DNA of 64,000 nt from an uncultured Duncaniella sp. (GTDB taxonomy: Bacteria > Bacteroidota > Bacteroidia > Bacteroidales > Muribaculaceae). A model generated the notes under the pieces. The model was not told the DNA's origin, did not search any database, and saw only the letters and a list, made by a program, of their open reading frames with translations. The position numbers and the translations under genes are program-made. Each line of letters starts with the position of its first letter. Positions within the stretch are counted from its first letter, which is position 1. Of the stretch, positions 25,769 to 35,157 are shown in pieces. The stretch spans positions 1 through 64,000 of the forward strand of contig CAJTJG010000009.1 of the NCBI GenBank assembly GCA_910576785.1, read 5' to 3'.

Positions 25769-26731
25769 TCACTTATCGCGTGTGGCTGATGCAAGAGCCA
25801 GATCCATGAAGAACACTCTTGCCTCGGGCTGCAGTTCCAGATAATCGAGACATTTTATAGCCGAGTCGATATACGCGCTGATCAGTTCGTGGATCCGCTC
25901 CGGGAGTCCGAGACGATCGTAGACACTTCTTACAGCAGCTATTTTGCCCTGAGGGTCAGTGGTCTCGCCCAACAGCGACCGCACCTCGCCTGTAGTATCC
26001 TCATTCATGGCCATTATAAGGAGCCATGTTTTCTTGTCATTCAGGATATCTCCTCCTATGGCCTTGCCGAACGTCTCCGGATTGCCGTAAGTGTCAAGAT
26101 AATCGTCCTGAAGCTGGAAAGCGAGTCCGAGATTCACTCCATACTCGAAAAACTTCACCTGTGTCTCAAACGGAGCATCGGCCATGAGTGCGCCCATGCC
26201 ACACGCACATCCAAGTAGCACGGAAGTCTTGAGCCGTATCATCTCCATATACTCTTCGACAGTTACATCCTGACGCGCTTCGAAATCCATATCGAGCTGT
26301 TGCCCCTCATAGATATTCATGGCGGTGCCGTTGAATAGTTCGAGCGCCTGTCCGAGCTTTTCGCCACATTTGATGGCAAGCAGCATGGTCGAGGTGGTTA
26401 GCATGGCATCGCCTGACAGTATGGCGGTCTCGCTGTTCCATTTCCGGTGTACGGTGGGACGTCCGCGCCTCACATCAGCATTGTCCATCACATCATCATG
26501 AAGCAATGTGAAGTTATGGAACATCTCGATAGCCACAGCCTGATGTATGGCGGTGGAAGGTGCCTTGCCAAACGCATCGCATGCCGCGAGCGTCAATACC
26601 GGACGGAGGCGTTTGCCACCTCCGTCGAGTGTATAGGTAATGGGGTCATATAAGCCTGCCGGCGCTTCCGGAAGACGGAGATTCCCGATGGCCTCATTGA
26701 CCATCGAGAGATATTCTTTATAATCCTTCAT
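25769..26731 (-). CDS. Polyprenyl diphosphate synthase (trans-prenyltransferase)
   Basis: Protein of 320 aa with both aspartate-rich motifs: 'LLHDDVMDNADVRRG' (first, with DDxxD) and 'LAFQLQDDYLD' (second). 'GGKRLRPVL' binds isopentenyl diphosphate. It condenses isopentenyl diphosphate with allylic diphosphates. Residues just before the first motif, which set chain length, suggest a short to medium product (farnesyl/geranylgeranyl class), but this cannot be fixed by eye. It lies 10 bases after rnr. Confidence 0.92.
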   Translation of the reverse strand: MKDYKEYLSMVNEAIGNLRLPEAPAGLYDPITYTLDGGGKRLRPVLTLAACDAFGKAPSTAIHQAVAIEMFHNFTLLHDDVMDNADVRRGRPTVHRKWNSETAILSGDAMLTTSTMLLAIKCGEKLGQALELFNGTAMNIYEGQQLDMDFEARQDVTVEEYMEMIRLKTSVLLGCACGMGALMADAPFETQVKFFEYGVNLGLAFQLQDDYLDTYGNPETFGKAIGGDILNDKKTWLLIMAMNEDTTGEVRSLLGETTDPQGKIAAVRSVYDRLGLPERIHELISAYIDSAIKCLDYLELQPEARVFFMDLALASATRDK

Positions 26732-26741
26732 GCTGTGTCAT

Positions 26742-28970
26742 TTACTTGCGGCGGCGCTTCTTCTTGCCGTGCTGCTCACGGGCAGGACGCGAATTGCGCT
26801 CCTCGTCTGTTTTCATGGGGTTACCCTTGTCATCTACAAGCACGAAATCGAGCTGCTTTTTCTCAAGATCGGCACGGGCCACCTTGACATCCACCTGATC
26901 ACCGAGACGGTAGCGGTGGTTATGGCGACGACCCACCAGACAATGGTTCTTTTCATCAAAGTCATAATAGTCATCTGCGAGATCGCGCATGGGTATGAGC
27001 CCCTCGCAGAGATTCTCACTGAGCTCCACATACAGGCCCCACTCGGTCACACCCGAGATGATGCCTGAGAATGTCTCGCCAAGGTGCGACTGCATATACT
27101 CCACCTGCTTGTATTTGATCGACGAGCGCTCGGCAGTGGCTGCCAGTTGCTCCATGTCGCTGCAATGCTTGCACTGATCCTCCAGTTTCTGAAAGTTCAC
27201 GCTCCTGCCTCCGGCCATATAGCGTTCGAGCAGACGGTGTACCATCATGTCTGGGAATCGGCGTATCGGTGATGTAAAATGTGTGTAGTACTCAAATCCA
27301 AGGCCGTAGTGACCGATATTCTCGGCTGTATACACGGCCTTTGCCATTGACCGTATGGCGAGCGTGGCAAGATAATTCTCCTCACCCTTGCCTTTCACCT
27401 CGGCGAGCATTCTGTTGATGGATTTGTTTATCTCCTTCGGTGTGCCCGACGACTTGATCTTGTAGCCGAAATTACGTGCTATGGCTGCAAGGTCGGCCAG
27501 ACGCTGTGCGTCAGGCACGTCATGCACACGATATACGAATGCCTTCGGTTTCTTCCGTCCCTGGGGCTTTCCGATGAATGTGGCCACAGTGCGGTTGGCG
27601 AGCAGCATGAATTCCTCTATGAGCTTGTTGGCATCCTTCGACACCTTGAAATATACTCCTACGGGAGTACCGTCGGGAGTGATGTCAAATTTAACTTCGG
27701 CACGGTCAAATTCCACCGATCCTTCCTCGTAACGCTTACGGCGGAGTTCCTTGGCGAGTTTATCAAGTGTGAGTATGGCGTCCACACAATCACCCAGTCC
27801 GGTCTCTATCACACTCTGCGCCTCCTCATAACTGAATCGGCGGTTGCTGCGTATCACAGTCCTGGCTATCTTGTAATTGTGTACTTTGGCATCGCTGTCC
27901 ATCTCAAATATGACAGAGAATGCGAGTTTGTCCTCATCGGGACGCAGCGAGCATATGCCATTGCACAGATGCTCCGGGAGCATGGGCACCACCCTGTCCA
28001 CAAGATACACGGACGTAGCGCGCTTCTGTGCCTCCTTGTCGATTATCGTGTCGGGGTGGACATAGTGTGTGACGTCGGCTATATGCACACCTATCTCATA
28101 GCGTCCGTTGGGGAGTGCCTTGAACGAAAGGGCGTCATCGAAGTCCTTGGCGTCGGCAGGGTCGATCGTGAACGTGAGAGTGTCACGCATGTCGATTCGC
28201 GTTGCCACCACATCGTCCGTTATTCCGGCGCCGATCTTGTCGGCAGCCTTCTCGACTGCCTCGGGATACTTGTATGGCAGACCGAATTCAGCCAGAATGG
28301 CATGGATCTCGGCGTTGTTCTCGCCGGCCACTCCAAGTATGTCCACCACTTCACCGCTCGGATTCTTCATATCATCCTTCCACTCTGTGATCCTGACCAC
28401 AGCCTTGTCGCCGGTCTTTCCACCTTTGAGCTTGGATCGGGGTATGAAGATATCTGTGGCGAGATATTTCGAATCGGTGAGCAGATAGCCGAAGTGGCGG
28501 TCCACGCGAAGTGTGCCGATAAACGTCTGATCTTTTTTCTCGATGATCTCCACAACCTCGGCCTCGGTCTCGGCCCCACGCCTGTGTGCGGCTATATTGA
28601 CACGGACACGGTCGCCGTTCAAGGCGTGTTTTGAATTGCGCTCGGCCACAAAAATGGTCTCGCCGTCCGTATCTGTGATAACGGAATTCTTGCCATTGCT
28701 GCGGCGCACGAATACACCTGTGGCCTCATTGCCACGCTGGGGCGATTTGTACTTGCCGGGCGACACCTCGATGATCTCGCCGTTGAATGCCATCTCCACA
28801 AGCAACAGCGCTATATTGCGCTGCTGTGTGGCAGTGGTTGCGCCGATGGCATGAGCCACCTGCTTGTAGTTGTATGTGTTGTTTTTCTGCCGGGCCACAA
28901 ATTCCTCGACCTGCTTGTCAAGGTTGGCATTGCCGCGTCCGGCAGATTTATTTTTCTGTGATTTAGCCAT
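26742..28970 (-). CDS. rnr: Ribonuclease R
   Basis: Protein of 742 aa in RNase II/R order: N-terminal helical domain, cold-shock OB domains ('ATGVFVRRSNGKNSVI', 'FIGTLRVDRHFGYLL'), the RNB catalytic domain with 'DPADAKDFDDALS' (metal-binding Asp) and 'YTHFTSPIRRFPDMMVHR', and a C-terminal S1 domain ('FSGIISGVTEWGLYVEL'). A basic tail (KKKRRRK) ends the protein. It degrades structured RNA 3' to 5'. It is the first gene of the operon running to ruvC. The promoter is not obvious in the 95 bases upstream. Confidence 0.96.
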   Translation of the reverse strand: MAKSQKNKSAGRGNANLDKQVEEFVARQKNNTYNYKQVAHAIGATTATQQRNIALLLVEMAFNGEIIEVSPGKYKSPQRGNEATGVFVRRSNGKNSVITDTDGETIFVAERNSKHALNGDRVRVNIAAHRRGAETEAEVVEIIEKKDQTFIGTLRVDRHFGYLLTDSKYLATDIFIPRSKLKGGKTGDKAVVRITEWKDDMKNPSGEVVDILGVAGENNAEIHAILAEFGLPYKYPEAVEKAADKIGAGITDDVVATRIDMRDTLTFTIDPADAKDFDDALSFKALPNGRYEIGVHIADVTHYVHPDTIIDKEAQKRATSVYLVDRVVPMLPEHLCNGICSLRPDEDKLAFSVIFEMDSDAKVHNYKIARTVIRSNRRFSYEEAQSVIETGLGDCVDAILTLDKLAKELRRKRYEEGSVEFDRAEVKFDITPDGTPVGVYFKVSKDANKLIEEFMLLANRTVATFIGKPQGRKKPKAFVYRVHDVPDAQRLADLAAIARNFGYKIKSSGTPKEINKSINRMLAEVKGKGEENYLATLAIRSMAKAVYTAENIGHYGLGFEYYTHFTSPIRRFPDMMVHRLLERYMAGGRSVNFQKLEDQCKHCSDMEQLAATAERSSIKYKQVEYMQSHLGETFSGIISGVTEWGLYVELSENLCEGLIPMRDLADDYYDFDEKNHCLVGRRHNHRYRLGDQVDVKVARADLEKKQLDFVLVDDKGNPMKTDEERNSRPAREQHGKKKRRRK

Positions 28971-28990
28971 AGTGATGATTATTTATAGAT

Positions 28991-29022
28991 TAAGGGCGGA
29001 GCCTGAGTGAGTCCCGCCCTTA
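28991..29022 (-). terminator. gyrB terminator
   Basis: A nine-base GC-rich stem (28991-28999 with 29014-29022) has a 14-base loop and lies 44 bases after the gyrB stop. It separates gyrB from rnr. Confidence 0.7.
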
Positions 29023-29065
29023 CATATATAATAAACAGCGGTGGCTTAAAGTTCAGACTACGGCG

Positions 29066-31009
29066 TCATGCATCGATATTCGCATAGTTTGCGTTGGCCT
29101 CGATGAAGTCCCTGCGCGGAGCCACATCCTCACCCATAAGCATGGAGAAGATACGGTCTGCCTCGGCGGCATCGGTGATGGTGACTTTCTTAAGCAGACG
29201 CTGGTTCGGATCCATCGTGGTGTCACGCAACTCTTCGGCCGACATCTCGCCAAGACCTTTGTAGCGCTGCACCTTTGTCTTGTCTCCGTTCACAGCTATG
29301 AACTGCTGCACCTGGGCATCGGTCCAGCAATACTCCTCCACCTTGCCGCGTGAGCACTTGTAGAGCGGCGGTGTGGCGAGATAGAGGTATCCGTTTTCGA
29401 TCACCGGACGCATGCGGCGGAAGAAGAATGTCATCAGAAGCGTGGCGATATGGCTTCCGTCCACATCGGCATCAGTCATGATTATGATCTTGTGATATGC
29501 CAGTTTGGATATGTTTATCGCCATAGGGTCCTCCTCGGTGCCTATGCTCACGCGCATAGCCCTGTAGAGGCTCTGTATCTCCTGATTGTCCAATATCTTG
29601 TGGTCCATCGCCTTCTCCACATTGAGGATCTTGCCTCGCAGCGGGAGGATGGCCTGGAATGTACGGTCGCGGCCCTGCTTGGCTGTTCCGCCTGCGGAGT
29701 CACCCTCGACGAGGAAGAGCTCGCAATCCTCGGCATGACGCGAGGAGCAGTCAGCAAGCTTGCCGGGAAGGCCACCGCCTGTCAGCGGCGACTTGCGCAG
29801 GATTTTGTTACGGGCATTGTAGGCAGCCTGACGGGCCTGGGCGGCAAGAGCCACCTTCTCCACGATTGTCTTAGCCTGCTTGGGGTGCTCCTCGAGGTAA
29901 TATCTCAGAGCCTCGCTTACGGCTGACGACACCGCGCCTGTCACTTCGCTGTTGCCAAGTTTGGTCTTTGTCTGACCCTCGAACTGAGGTTCGAGCACTT
30001 TGACAGAGATCACGGCTGTAAGTCCCTCGCGGAAGTCATCGCCCGACACTTCAACCTTCACCTTCTCCAGAAGTTTGTTGTCCTCGGCATACTTCTTGAG
30101 CGTGGACGTGAGACCGCGGCGGAAACCGCTAAGGTGTGTACCACCCTCTATGGTGTTGATGTTGTTTACAAACGAGTGGACATTCTCGTTGAACGTGGTG
30201 TTATATGTGAGAGCGACCTCTACAGGGATACCCTGCTTCTCGGTGTTGAGGTGTATCACGTCATTGATAAGCGACTCCTTGTTTGAATCGATGTATTCAA
30301 CGAACTCGCGGAGTCCTTCTTTGGAGTAGAACACCTCCTGACGCGGAGTCTCGTTCTCGTCCATATTACGCATATCAGTGAGTGTCAGGGTGATCCCGGC
30401 GTTAAGGAATGCCAGATCCCTCAGGCGCACTGCAAGCGTGTTGTAGTCATACTCCGTCACAGTAAATATAGTGTCGTCTGGCTTGAATGTGATCGTGGTA
30501 CCGGTCTCATCGCTGTCGCCTACCACCTTCAGTTCCGAAGTAGGTTTACCGCAGGAATACTCCTGCATATACACCTTTCCGGCACGGCGCACCTCGGCCC
30601 TGAGATAGGTGGACAGGGCGTTGACGCAGCTGACGCCGACGCCATGAAGACCACCGGACACCTTGTAGCTTCCTTTGTCAAACTTGCCACCTGCATGCAG
30701 CACCGTGAGCACGACCTCGAGCGCGCTCTTATGCTCTTTCTCATGCATATCCACAGGGATACCTCGACCGTTATCGACCACGGTTATGGAATTGTCCGGA
30801 TTGATCACGACCTCTATATGGCTGGCATATCCCGCAAGGGCCTCGTCAATGGAGTTGTCCACCACCTCATATACCAGATGGTGAAGTCCCTTGGCGCTTA
30901 TATCGCCGATATACATGGCCGGACGTTTCCTCACGGCCTCAAGTCCCTCGAGCACCTGAATATTGCTCGCACTGTATTCCTGTTCCTTCTCTTTGTCTTC
31001 TGCTGACAT
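29066..31009 (-). CDS. gyrB: DNA gyrase subunit B
   Basis: Protein of 647 aa. The GHKL ATPase domain has 'YEVVDNSIDEALAG', 'DNGRGIPVD' and 'GGLHGVGVSCVNALS'. The transducer follows. The TOPRIM domain has 'LVEGDSAGGTAKQGRDR' and 'MTDADVDGSHI', and the C-terminal 'QRYKGLGEMSAEEL' contacts GyrA. The length without the roughly 170-residue insert is typical of Bacteroidetes GyrB. GyrB-type rather than ParE-type is judged from the overall similarity, and this could be confused. A -7 element TAATTTTG is at 31074-31081. Confidence 0.95.
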   Translation of the reverse strand: MSAEDKEKEQEYSASNIQVLEGLEAVRKRPAMYIGDISAKGLHHLVYEVVDNSIDEALAGYASHIEVVINPDNSITVVDNGRGIPVDMHEKEHKSALEVVLTVLHAGGKFDKGSYKVSGGLHGVGVSCVNALSTYLRAEVRRAGKVYMQEYSCGKPTSELKVVGDSDETGTTITFKPDDTIFTVTEYDYNTLAVRLRDLAFLNAGITLTLTDMRNMDENETPRQEVFYSKEGLREFVEYIDSNKESLINDVIHLNTEKQGIPVEVALTYNTTFNENVHSFVNNINTIEGGTHLSGFRRGLTSTLKKYAEDNKLLEKVKVEVSGDDFREGLTAVISVKVLEPQFEGQTKTKLGNSEVTGAVSSAVSEALRYYLEEHPKQAKTIVEKVALAAQARQAAYNARNKILRKSPLTGGGLPGKLADCSSRHAEDCELFLVEGDSAGGTAKQGRDRTFQAILPLRGKILNVEKAMDHKILDNQEIQSLYRAMRVSIGTEEDPMAINISKLAYHKIIIMTDADVDGSHIATLLMTFFFRRMRPVIENGYLYLATPPLYKCSRGKVEEYCWTDAQVQQFIAVNGDKTKVQRYKGLGEMSAEELRDTTMDPNQRLLKKVTITDAAEADRIFSMLMGEDVAPRRDFIEANANYANIDA

Positions 31010-31184
31010 TGCTTATTCTATATTGTTAAGAAGCTTGTTTCTTTTTAGTGAATTCAGCCTTTTTATTTGCATACAAAATTAGTAAAAAAAAACCAAACCC
31101 CAAAATATATCCATGCCTCAGGCGCCAAAAAAACGCCCGAGAATCACGTCTGCACCCCGGGGCATAGCCCCCTATTGTGCAGCA

Positions 31185-31961
31185 TCAATCATTGATCATG
31201 ACTTGCGAAAGCTTGTGTTCGAGATCGGCCGAGCTCAGACGGGTGGTCAGCACCCCCTTGTGCGCCACAGAAATATTGCCAGTCTCCTCCGACACCACGA
31301 TGGCAAACGCGTCAGTAGCCTGCGATATGCCAAGTGCCGAACGGTGGCGCAATCCCAGGGCACGCGGCACATTCCTGTCATGGCTCACCGGCAGAATACA
31401 CCCCGCGCTGCGTATACGGTCATGATCGATGATCATGGCGCCGTCATGAAGAGGGGAATTCTTGAAAAATATATTTTCTATCAGACGCGAATTGATGTCA
31501 GCATCAATCACATCGCCGCTCTTCTCATAGCTCTCGAGCGACAATTCCTGCCTTATCACTATCAGCGCACCGGTGCGCGTCTTGGACATATTCATACAGG
31601 CATACACTATCGGCAGAACATATTTGCGGGTATCTGACGACCCGCCGTCCTTCTCATGCCTGAAAAGATTCTTAAGGAAACGCCACCTCTTATGATCGCC
31701 GAGCTCAACAAGGAATCGTTTTATCTGATCCTGAAACAGGATCACGAGCACAAGCAGACCTATATTCATGAACTGATCCAGGATAGTGCCTATCAGTTTC
31801 AGTTCGAGAATCTGCGAGGTCAGCACCCATACCACTATAAATGCCAATACCCCGAAAAAGATATTTATAGTGCCGCTCTCCCTCATTATTCTATATAGGT
31901 AGAACAACAGTAGAGCGACTATCGCTATGTCAAACGCATCCCTGATACCAAATTGCTCCAT
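31185..31961 (-). CDS. cdaA: Diadenylate cyclase CdaA
   Basis: Protein of 258 aa. Three N-terminal membrane helices (about 10-75) precede the DAC domain with 'LHDGAMIIDHDRI' (DGA motif) and 'LGLRHRSALG' (RHR motif), both required for c-di-AMP synthesis. It makes the second messenger c-di-AMP from two ATP, bound to the inner membrane. It lies 10 bases after folP, an arrangement found in other Bacteroidales. No c-di-AMP phosphodiesterase gene is in the window. Confidence 0.95.
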   Translation of the reverse strand: MEQFGIRDAFDIAIVALLLFYLYRIMRESGTINIFFGVLAFIVVWVLTSQILELKLIGTILDQFMNIGLLVLVILFQDQIKRFLVELGDHKRWRFLKNLFRHEKDGGSSDTRKYVLPIVYACMNMSKTRTGALIVIRQELSLESYEKSGDVIDADINSRLIENIFFKNSPLHDGAMIIDHDRIRSAGCILPVSHDRNVPRALGLRHRSALGISQATDAFAIVVSEETGNISVAHKGVLTTRLSSADLEHKLSQVMIND

Positions 31962-31970
31962 GTCGTTATA

Positions 31971-32816
31971 TCAGTTTCGGTCAATTAAAGTAAAGAGATC
32001 CACCGTAGCCCGCGCCTCCTTCACATCATGTACACGCAGAAATGATGTCCCACGGTCGAGAAGGAACGAGCCGAGAGCTATCGTTCCGGCCATCGCCTCC
32101 GATACATCCACGCCGAGAGCTTTGGTTATCATTGACTTGCGGGACACTCCGGCCAGCACGGGGGCGCCAAGCGCACGGGCGATCTCAGTCAGTCCGCTAA
32201 GCAGACGGTAATTCTGCTCCACAGTTTTCGAAAATCCGAATCCGGGATCGACAATCACGTCTGAGACACCGGCAAGCCTCAACTCCCGCAATTTGACGGA
32301 CAATTCCCGTATCACATCGGCCACAGGATCGACGTAATCAGTGAACTGCTGCATAGTCTCCGGGGTGCCGCGCATGTGCATCAGCACATAAGGTACCCCA
32401 AGGGCAGCCACAGTCCTGAACATATCGGCATCCATATCGCCGCCGGATATATCATTGACGATATCCGCTCCCCACTCAGCCACTGCGAGCCTGGCCACCC
32501 CCGACCGGAATGTATCCACCGAGACGGGAACATCTGTCGACACGCTACGTATGGCCGACAGGCCGAGACGAACTCGCTCCATCTCCGTCGATTCGTCGGC
32601 CATAGCCGATCCGGGCCGCGTGGAGCAGCCTCCGATATCAATGAAATCAACTCCGGCAGACAACATCTGCTCCACCCTCGAGGCGATATCGGCAAATGTC
32701 TGGGACCGCGACCCACTCCAGAAAGAGTCGGGCGTGACATTGACTATACCCATCACCTGCGGGCGATCGTATACGTGAAGCTTACCTCTGAGGTTTAGTG
32801 TGAATGTTTCAAACAT
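31971..32816 (-). CDS. folP: Dihydropteroate synthase
   Basis: Protein of 281 aa with a TIM-barrel fold. Markers are 'MGIVNVTPDSFWSGSR', 'DIGGCSTRPGS' (pterin/pABA loop), 'VLMHMRGTPETMQ' and 'DPGFGFSKTVEQN'. It joins dihydropterin pyrophosphate to p-aminobenzoate in folate synthesis and is the sulfonamide target. It is transcribed together with cdaA from a promoter at 33005-33034, with a leader of about 180 bases. Confidence 0.95.
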   Translation of the reverse strand: MFETFTLNLRGKLHVYDRPQVMGIVNVTPDSFWSGSRSQTFADIASRVEQMLSAGVDFIDIGGCSTRPGSAMADESTEMERVRLGLSAIRSVSTDVPVSVDTFRSGVARLAVAEWGADIVNDISGGDMDADMFRTVAALGVPYVLMHMRGTPETMQQFTDYVDPVADVIRELSVKLRELRLAGVSDVIVDPGFGFSKTVEQNYRLLSGLTEIARALGAPVLAGVSRKSMITKALGVDVSEAMAGTIALGSFLLDRGTSFLRVHDVKEARATVDLFTLIDRN

Positions 32817-33004
32817 CGAACAGCAATTTTCTTTAGCGGTTGTTAAAAACAGTTGTGAAAACCAGAGTCCGATCTCATGAGATGGATTCCGGCTTGAAGA
32901 CAGGGAGCATAGTTGCGGCTACATAACCTCTGATTATGAAGAATTTACTTCAAAGGCTCACCCATTCCGGTTTCACATTTGTTATTAAACGACCTCTCAC
33001 CCCG

Positions 33005-33034
33005 CGAAATTACAATTTTTTCTTCATTATTCAA
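33005..33034 (-). promoter_or_regulatory. Promoter of folP-cdaA
   Basis: The minus-strand TTG (33032-33034) is followed after 19 bases by TAATTTCG (33005-33012), one mismatch from TAnnTTTG. It lies directly after the terminator of the small RNA candidate. Confidence 0.5.
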
Positions 33035-33047
33035 TCCCCACAGGCAC

Positions 33048-33090
33048 AAAAAACACAATGGAACCTCTTCTCACGAAGGGATCCCATTGT
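33048..33090 (-). terminator. Terminator of the small RNA candidate
   Basis: The outer stem acaatgg/ccattgt (33055-33061 with 33084-33090) encloses a cttc/gaag inner stem. In the minus direction it is followed by a run of six T. Confidence 0.7.
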
Positions 33091-33240
33091 CGTCTTAGCA
33101 ATAAGACTCTACAAACCTAACATAAAAACACATTTACTATTATGCAATTCTTTTTCGGTAATCCATGCATTATTTTATATTTCCACTAACTAATATCGTT
33201 TCAATTTTTGCATCCGCGGGAGTATCCGCGGTAAACATCT
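33048..33240 (-). ncRNA. Candidate stand-alone small RNA (about 190 nt)
   Basis: The segment is bounded by a full promoter (33247-33277) and an intrinsic terminator (hairpin 33055-33090 then a T-run, minus direction). It has no credible reading frame on the minus strand. Visible structure: a CCGCGG hairpin (33214-33219 with 33226-33231) close to the 5' end, AUGUUUAC able to pair with GUAAAUGU further downstream, and an AUGCA/UGCAU apical stem. Size and rod-like pairing are compatible with a 6S-like RNA, and a 6S-like element (Bacteroidales-1 type) has been discussed for this order. That identity is a guess. Confidence 0.5.
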
Positions 33241-33246
33241 GTATTG

Positions 33247-33277
33247 CAAAATTACAACCTCCGGAACCTAATGTCAA
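33247..33277 (-). promoter_or_regulatory. Promoter of the small RNA candidate
   Basis: The minus-strand TTG (33275-33277) and TAATTTTG (33247-33254) are separated by 20 bases. Initiation is predicted near 33240. The remaining bases up to 33438 hold no gene. Confidence 0.65.
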
Positions 33278-33438
33278 CTCTCACAAGCCCACGTTTAGAA
33301 AAATCGCCAAAAGTTGAGATGCTAATCAATTGATTATTAGAAATATTAGCATTAATGGGGGGGTAAAAATATAGACTAAGTTTAGGGGTTGTTATGTTAA
33401 TTAACCCGCTGATAGGGGTATAAAATGTTAACTTCGCA

Positions 33439-35022
33439 TTATGCCGACTGGATCTTCATAACATCGCTCTCAAAGTTGTCACGGTCCACAGCGCGGCTCT
33501 TGAATTTGTTTCTATAGGTGTATATGGTATAGACTGAATAATTCAGCATCTGCGCTATTCTCGATGTATCCTCTATGCCGAGCCGCATCAAGGCAAGTAT
33601 GCGAAGGTCCGTGTTCAGTTTCTCGCCAGGCTTGAGCGATATCCTCTTGTCAGGAGCCAGAAGATTATTGACTTCGTCAACAAAGGTAGGATATATATGC
33701 AGGAAGGCATTGTCAAACACATCGTAGAACTCACCGGCCTGCTCTTCGATGAATTTTCCGGACTTCGTGAGTTTATACAGGTCATCAGCCTTTCCGGCCG
33801 ACAGCTTGCGGTTGACCACCTTATTGAATTGATTCAACTTGTCCATATACACCGAACACAGATTCAGGAACTGGGCTATATAGACATCCTTTGTGGAGTT
33901 GGCTTGCTCCAACCTGGAGGCCATGCCACGCAACTGCATGTTTTTCGTCCTTACCGTATGCCATGCCACGACAAGGATGATCACAAGCACCCCCATGGCC
34001 GCCATTATCGCATACAGCCTGTGTCGTGACGCATTTATCTCCGCACGGTGCGCACTCTCGATATATGGCATAGCCTTTGATGTCTGCAATATGCGCATGG
34101 CCACGTTGCAGTCCACGGCGTTCTTCAACGCCACCGACAGATAATCATGCGCCCTGGCCACATCCGAGCGCCCGAACATCAGCTGTCCGAGTTCCTGCAG
34201 CGAGGTCACCTCGCGGGTGGCACACCTTGCGTCCGATATGGCCGACAGGGCCAGATAATATATTCTGCCATTCTCATCGCCGCGCTCCTTGGCTATATCA
34301 GCGAGCATATGGCATGCACGCGCATATAGAGGATCTGTTTCATCAAGATCGTCCACAAGGCTATTCAGAGTAGCCTTGGCTCCGGAAAGGTCTCCCTCAT
34401 AGAGCAACGACTCTCCGAGATTCAGCTTGTACAGAGGTGTCCCCTTCCGCAGCAGCGGTATCAGCATCGTCTGTGCTTCCCTCTCGAGAACATTCATGCT
34501 CTGTGCCAGATCCTGATCAGGAAACAGATTGGCCATATAGAAGCACATCTGTCTTCGCGCGTCATAATATTCGGCGAGTAGTCCTGACGGCACTCCTGCG
34601 GCCTCTATCGAGTCCATCAGCTGCGAGGCTCTCTGTATGCGCAGGGTGAGCGGCAGATAGGTGGCCTTGCGCAATGCAAAACGCATAGCAACCGAGTCCA
34701 ACCCCGAACGCGACGCCACAGAGTAGCCGGTCTCATACAGCATCAACGCCGAGTCAGTGTTGAACGCATTGAGATAATCACCGGCCGTCAGCAGCGCCGA
34801 CAGTCTGGATGCCACAGGCAGTTCCCTATGCCTCAGCACATCCATGAGCGAATCGATCCTCGCGGACCGCTCGGTTATATACAACCCCCTTTTCTCAAGC
34901 ACATCATCAAGGCGCCCGAGTATCTGCGCGACATCCGCATCGGAGACCGTTGCGGCCTCCGTGCGGGTGAATATCGCAGCAAGGGCCAGCAATGATATCA
35001 GTATTCCAGCCCGTATTGTCAT
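33439..35022 (-). CDS. Membrane-anchored regulator with TPR sensor region and C-terminal HTH (DUF6377-like)
   Basis: Protein of 527 aa. A signal or anchor segment (about 1-23) precedes a helical, TPR-like periplasmic region (about 60-335). One transmembrane helix follows ('AIMAAMGVLVIILVVAWHTV', about 345-365), then a coiled coil. The C-terminal part resembles LuxR-type helix-turn-helix proteins ('RIAQMLNYSVYTIYTYRNKF'). This is the layout of the DUF6377 regulators of Bacteroidota, which are thought to sense a periplasmic signal and act on transcription directly. It is monocistronic, and no target operon is adjacent. Confidence 0.82.
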   Translation of the reverse strand: MTIRAGILISLLALAAIFTRTEAATVSDADVAQILGRLDDVLEKRGLYITERSARIDSLMDVLRHRELPVASRLSALLTAGDYLNAFNTDSALMLYETGYSVASRSGLDSVAMRFALRKATYLPLTLRIQRASQLMDSIEAAGVPSGLLAEYYDARRQMCFYMANLFPDQDLAQSMNVLEREAQTMLIPLLRKGTPLYKLNLGESLLYEGDLSGAKATLNSLVDDLDETDPLYARACHMLADIAKERGDENGRIYYLALSAISDARCATREVTSLQELGQLMFGRSDVARAHDYLSVALKNAVDCNVAMRILQTSKAMPYIESAHRAEINASRHRLYAIMAAMGVLVIILVVAWHTVRTKNMQLRGMASRLEQANSTKDVYIAQFLNLCSVYMDKLNQFNKVVNRKLSAGKADDLYKLTKSGKFIEEQAGEFYDVFDNAFLHIYPTFVDEVNNLLAPDKRISLKPGEKLNTDLRILALMRLGIEDTSRIAQMLNYSVYTIYTYRNKFKSRAVDRDNFESDVMKIQSA

Positions 35023-35157
35023 ATGTGATTTTTAAAGCATGTCTGACAGCAGATATCGATATGCCATCAGACATGGATTAATGAATAATATTGAGCATGA
35101 CTATAACTCCTCCGGAGCCTCATCCGTCAAGGCGAGGTCCGCGGATCAGAGTTGTCC

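Noticed and set aside
32936..33193. 85-codon plus-strand frame opposite the small RNA candidate
   Set aside because: It is antisense to promoter, terminator and stem elements of the RNA candidate and folP promoter, and the product looks random.
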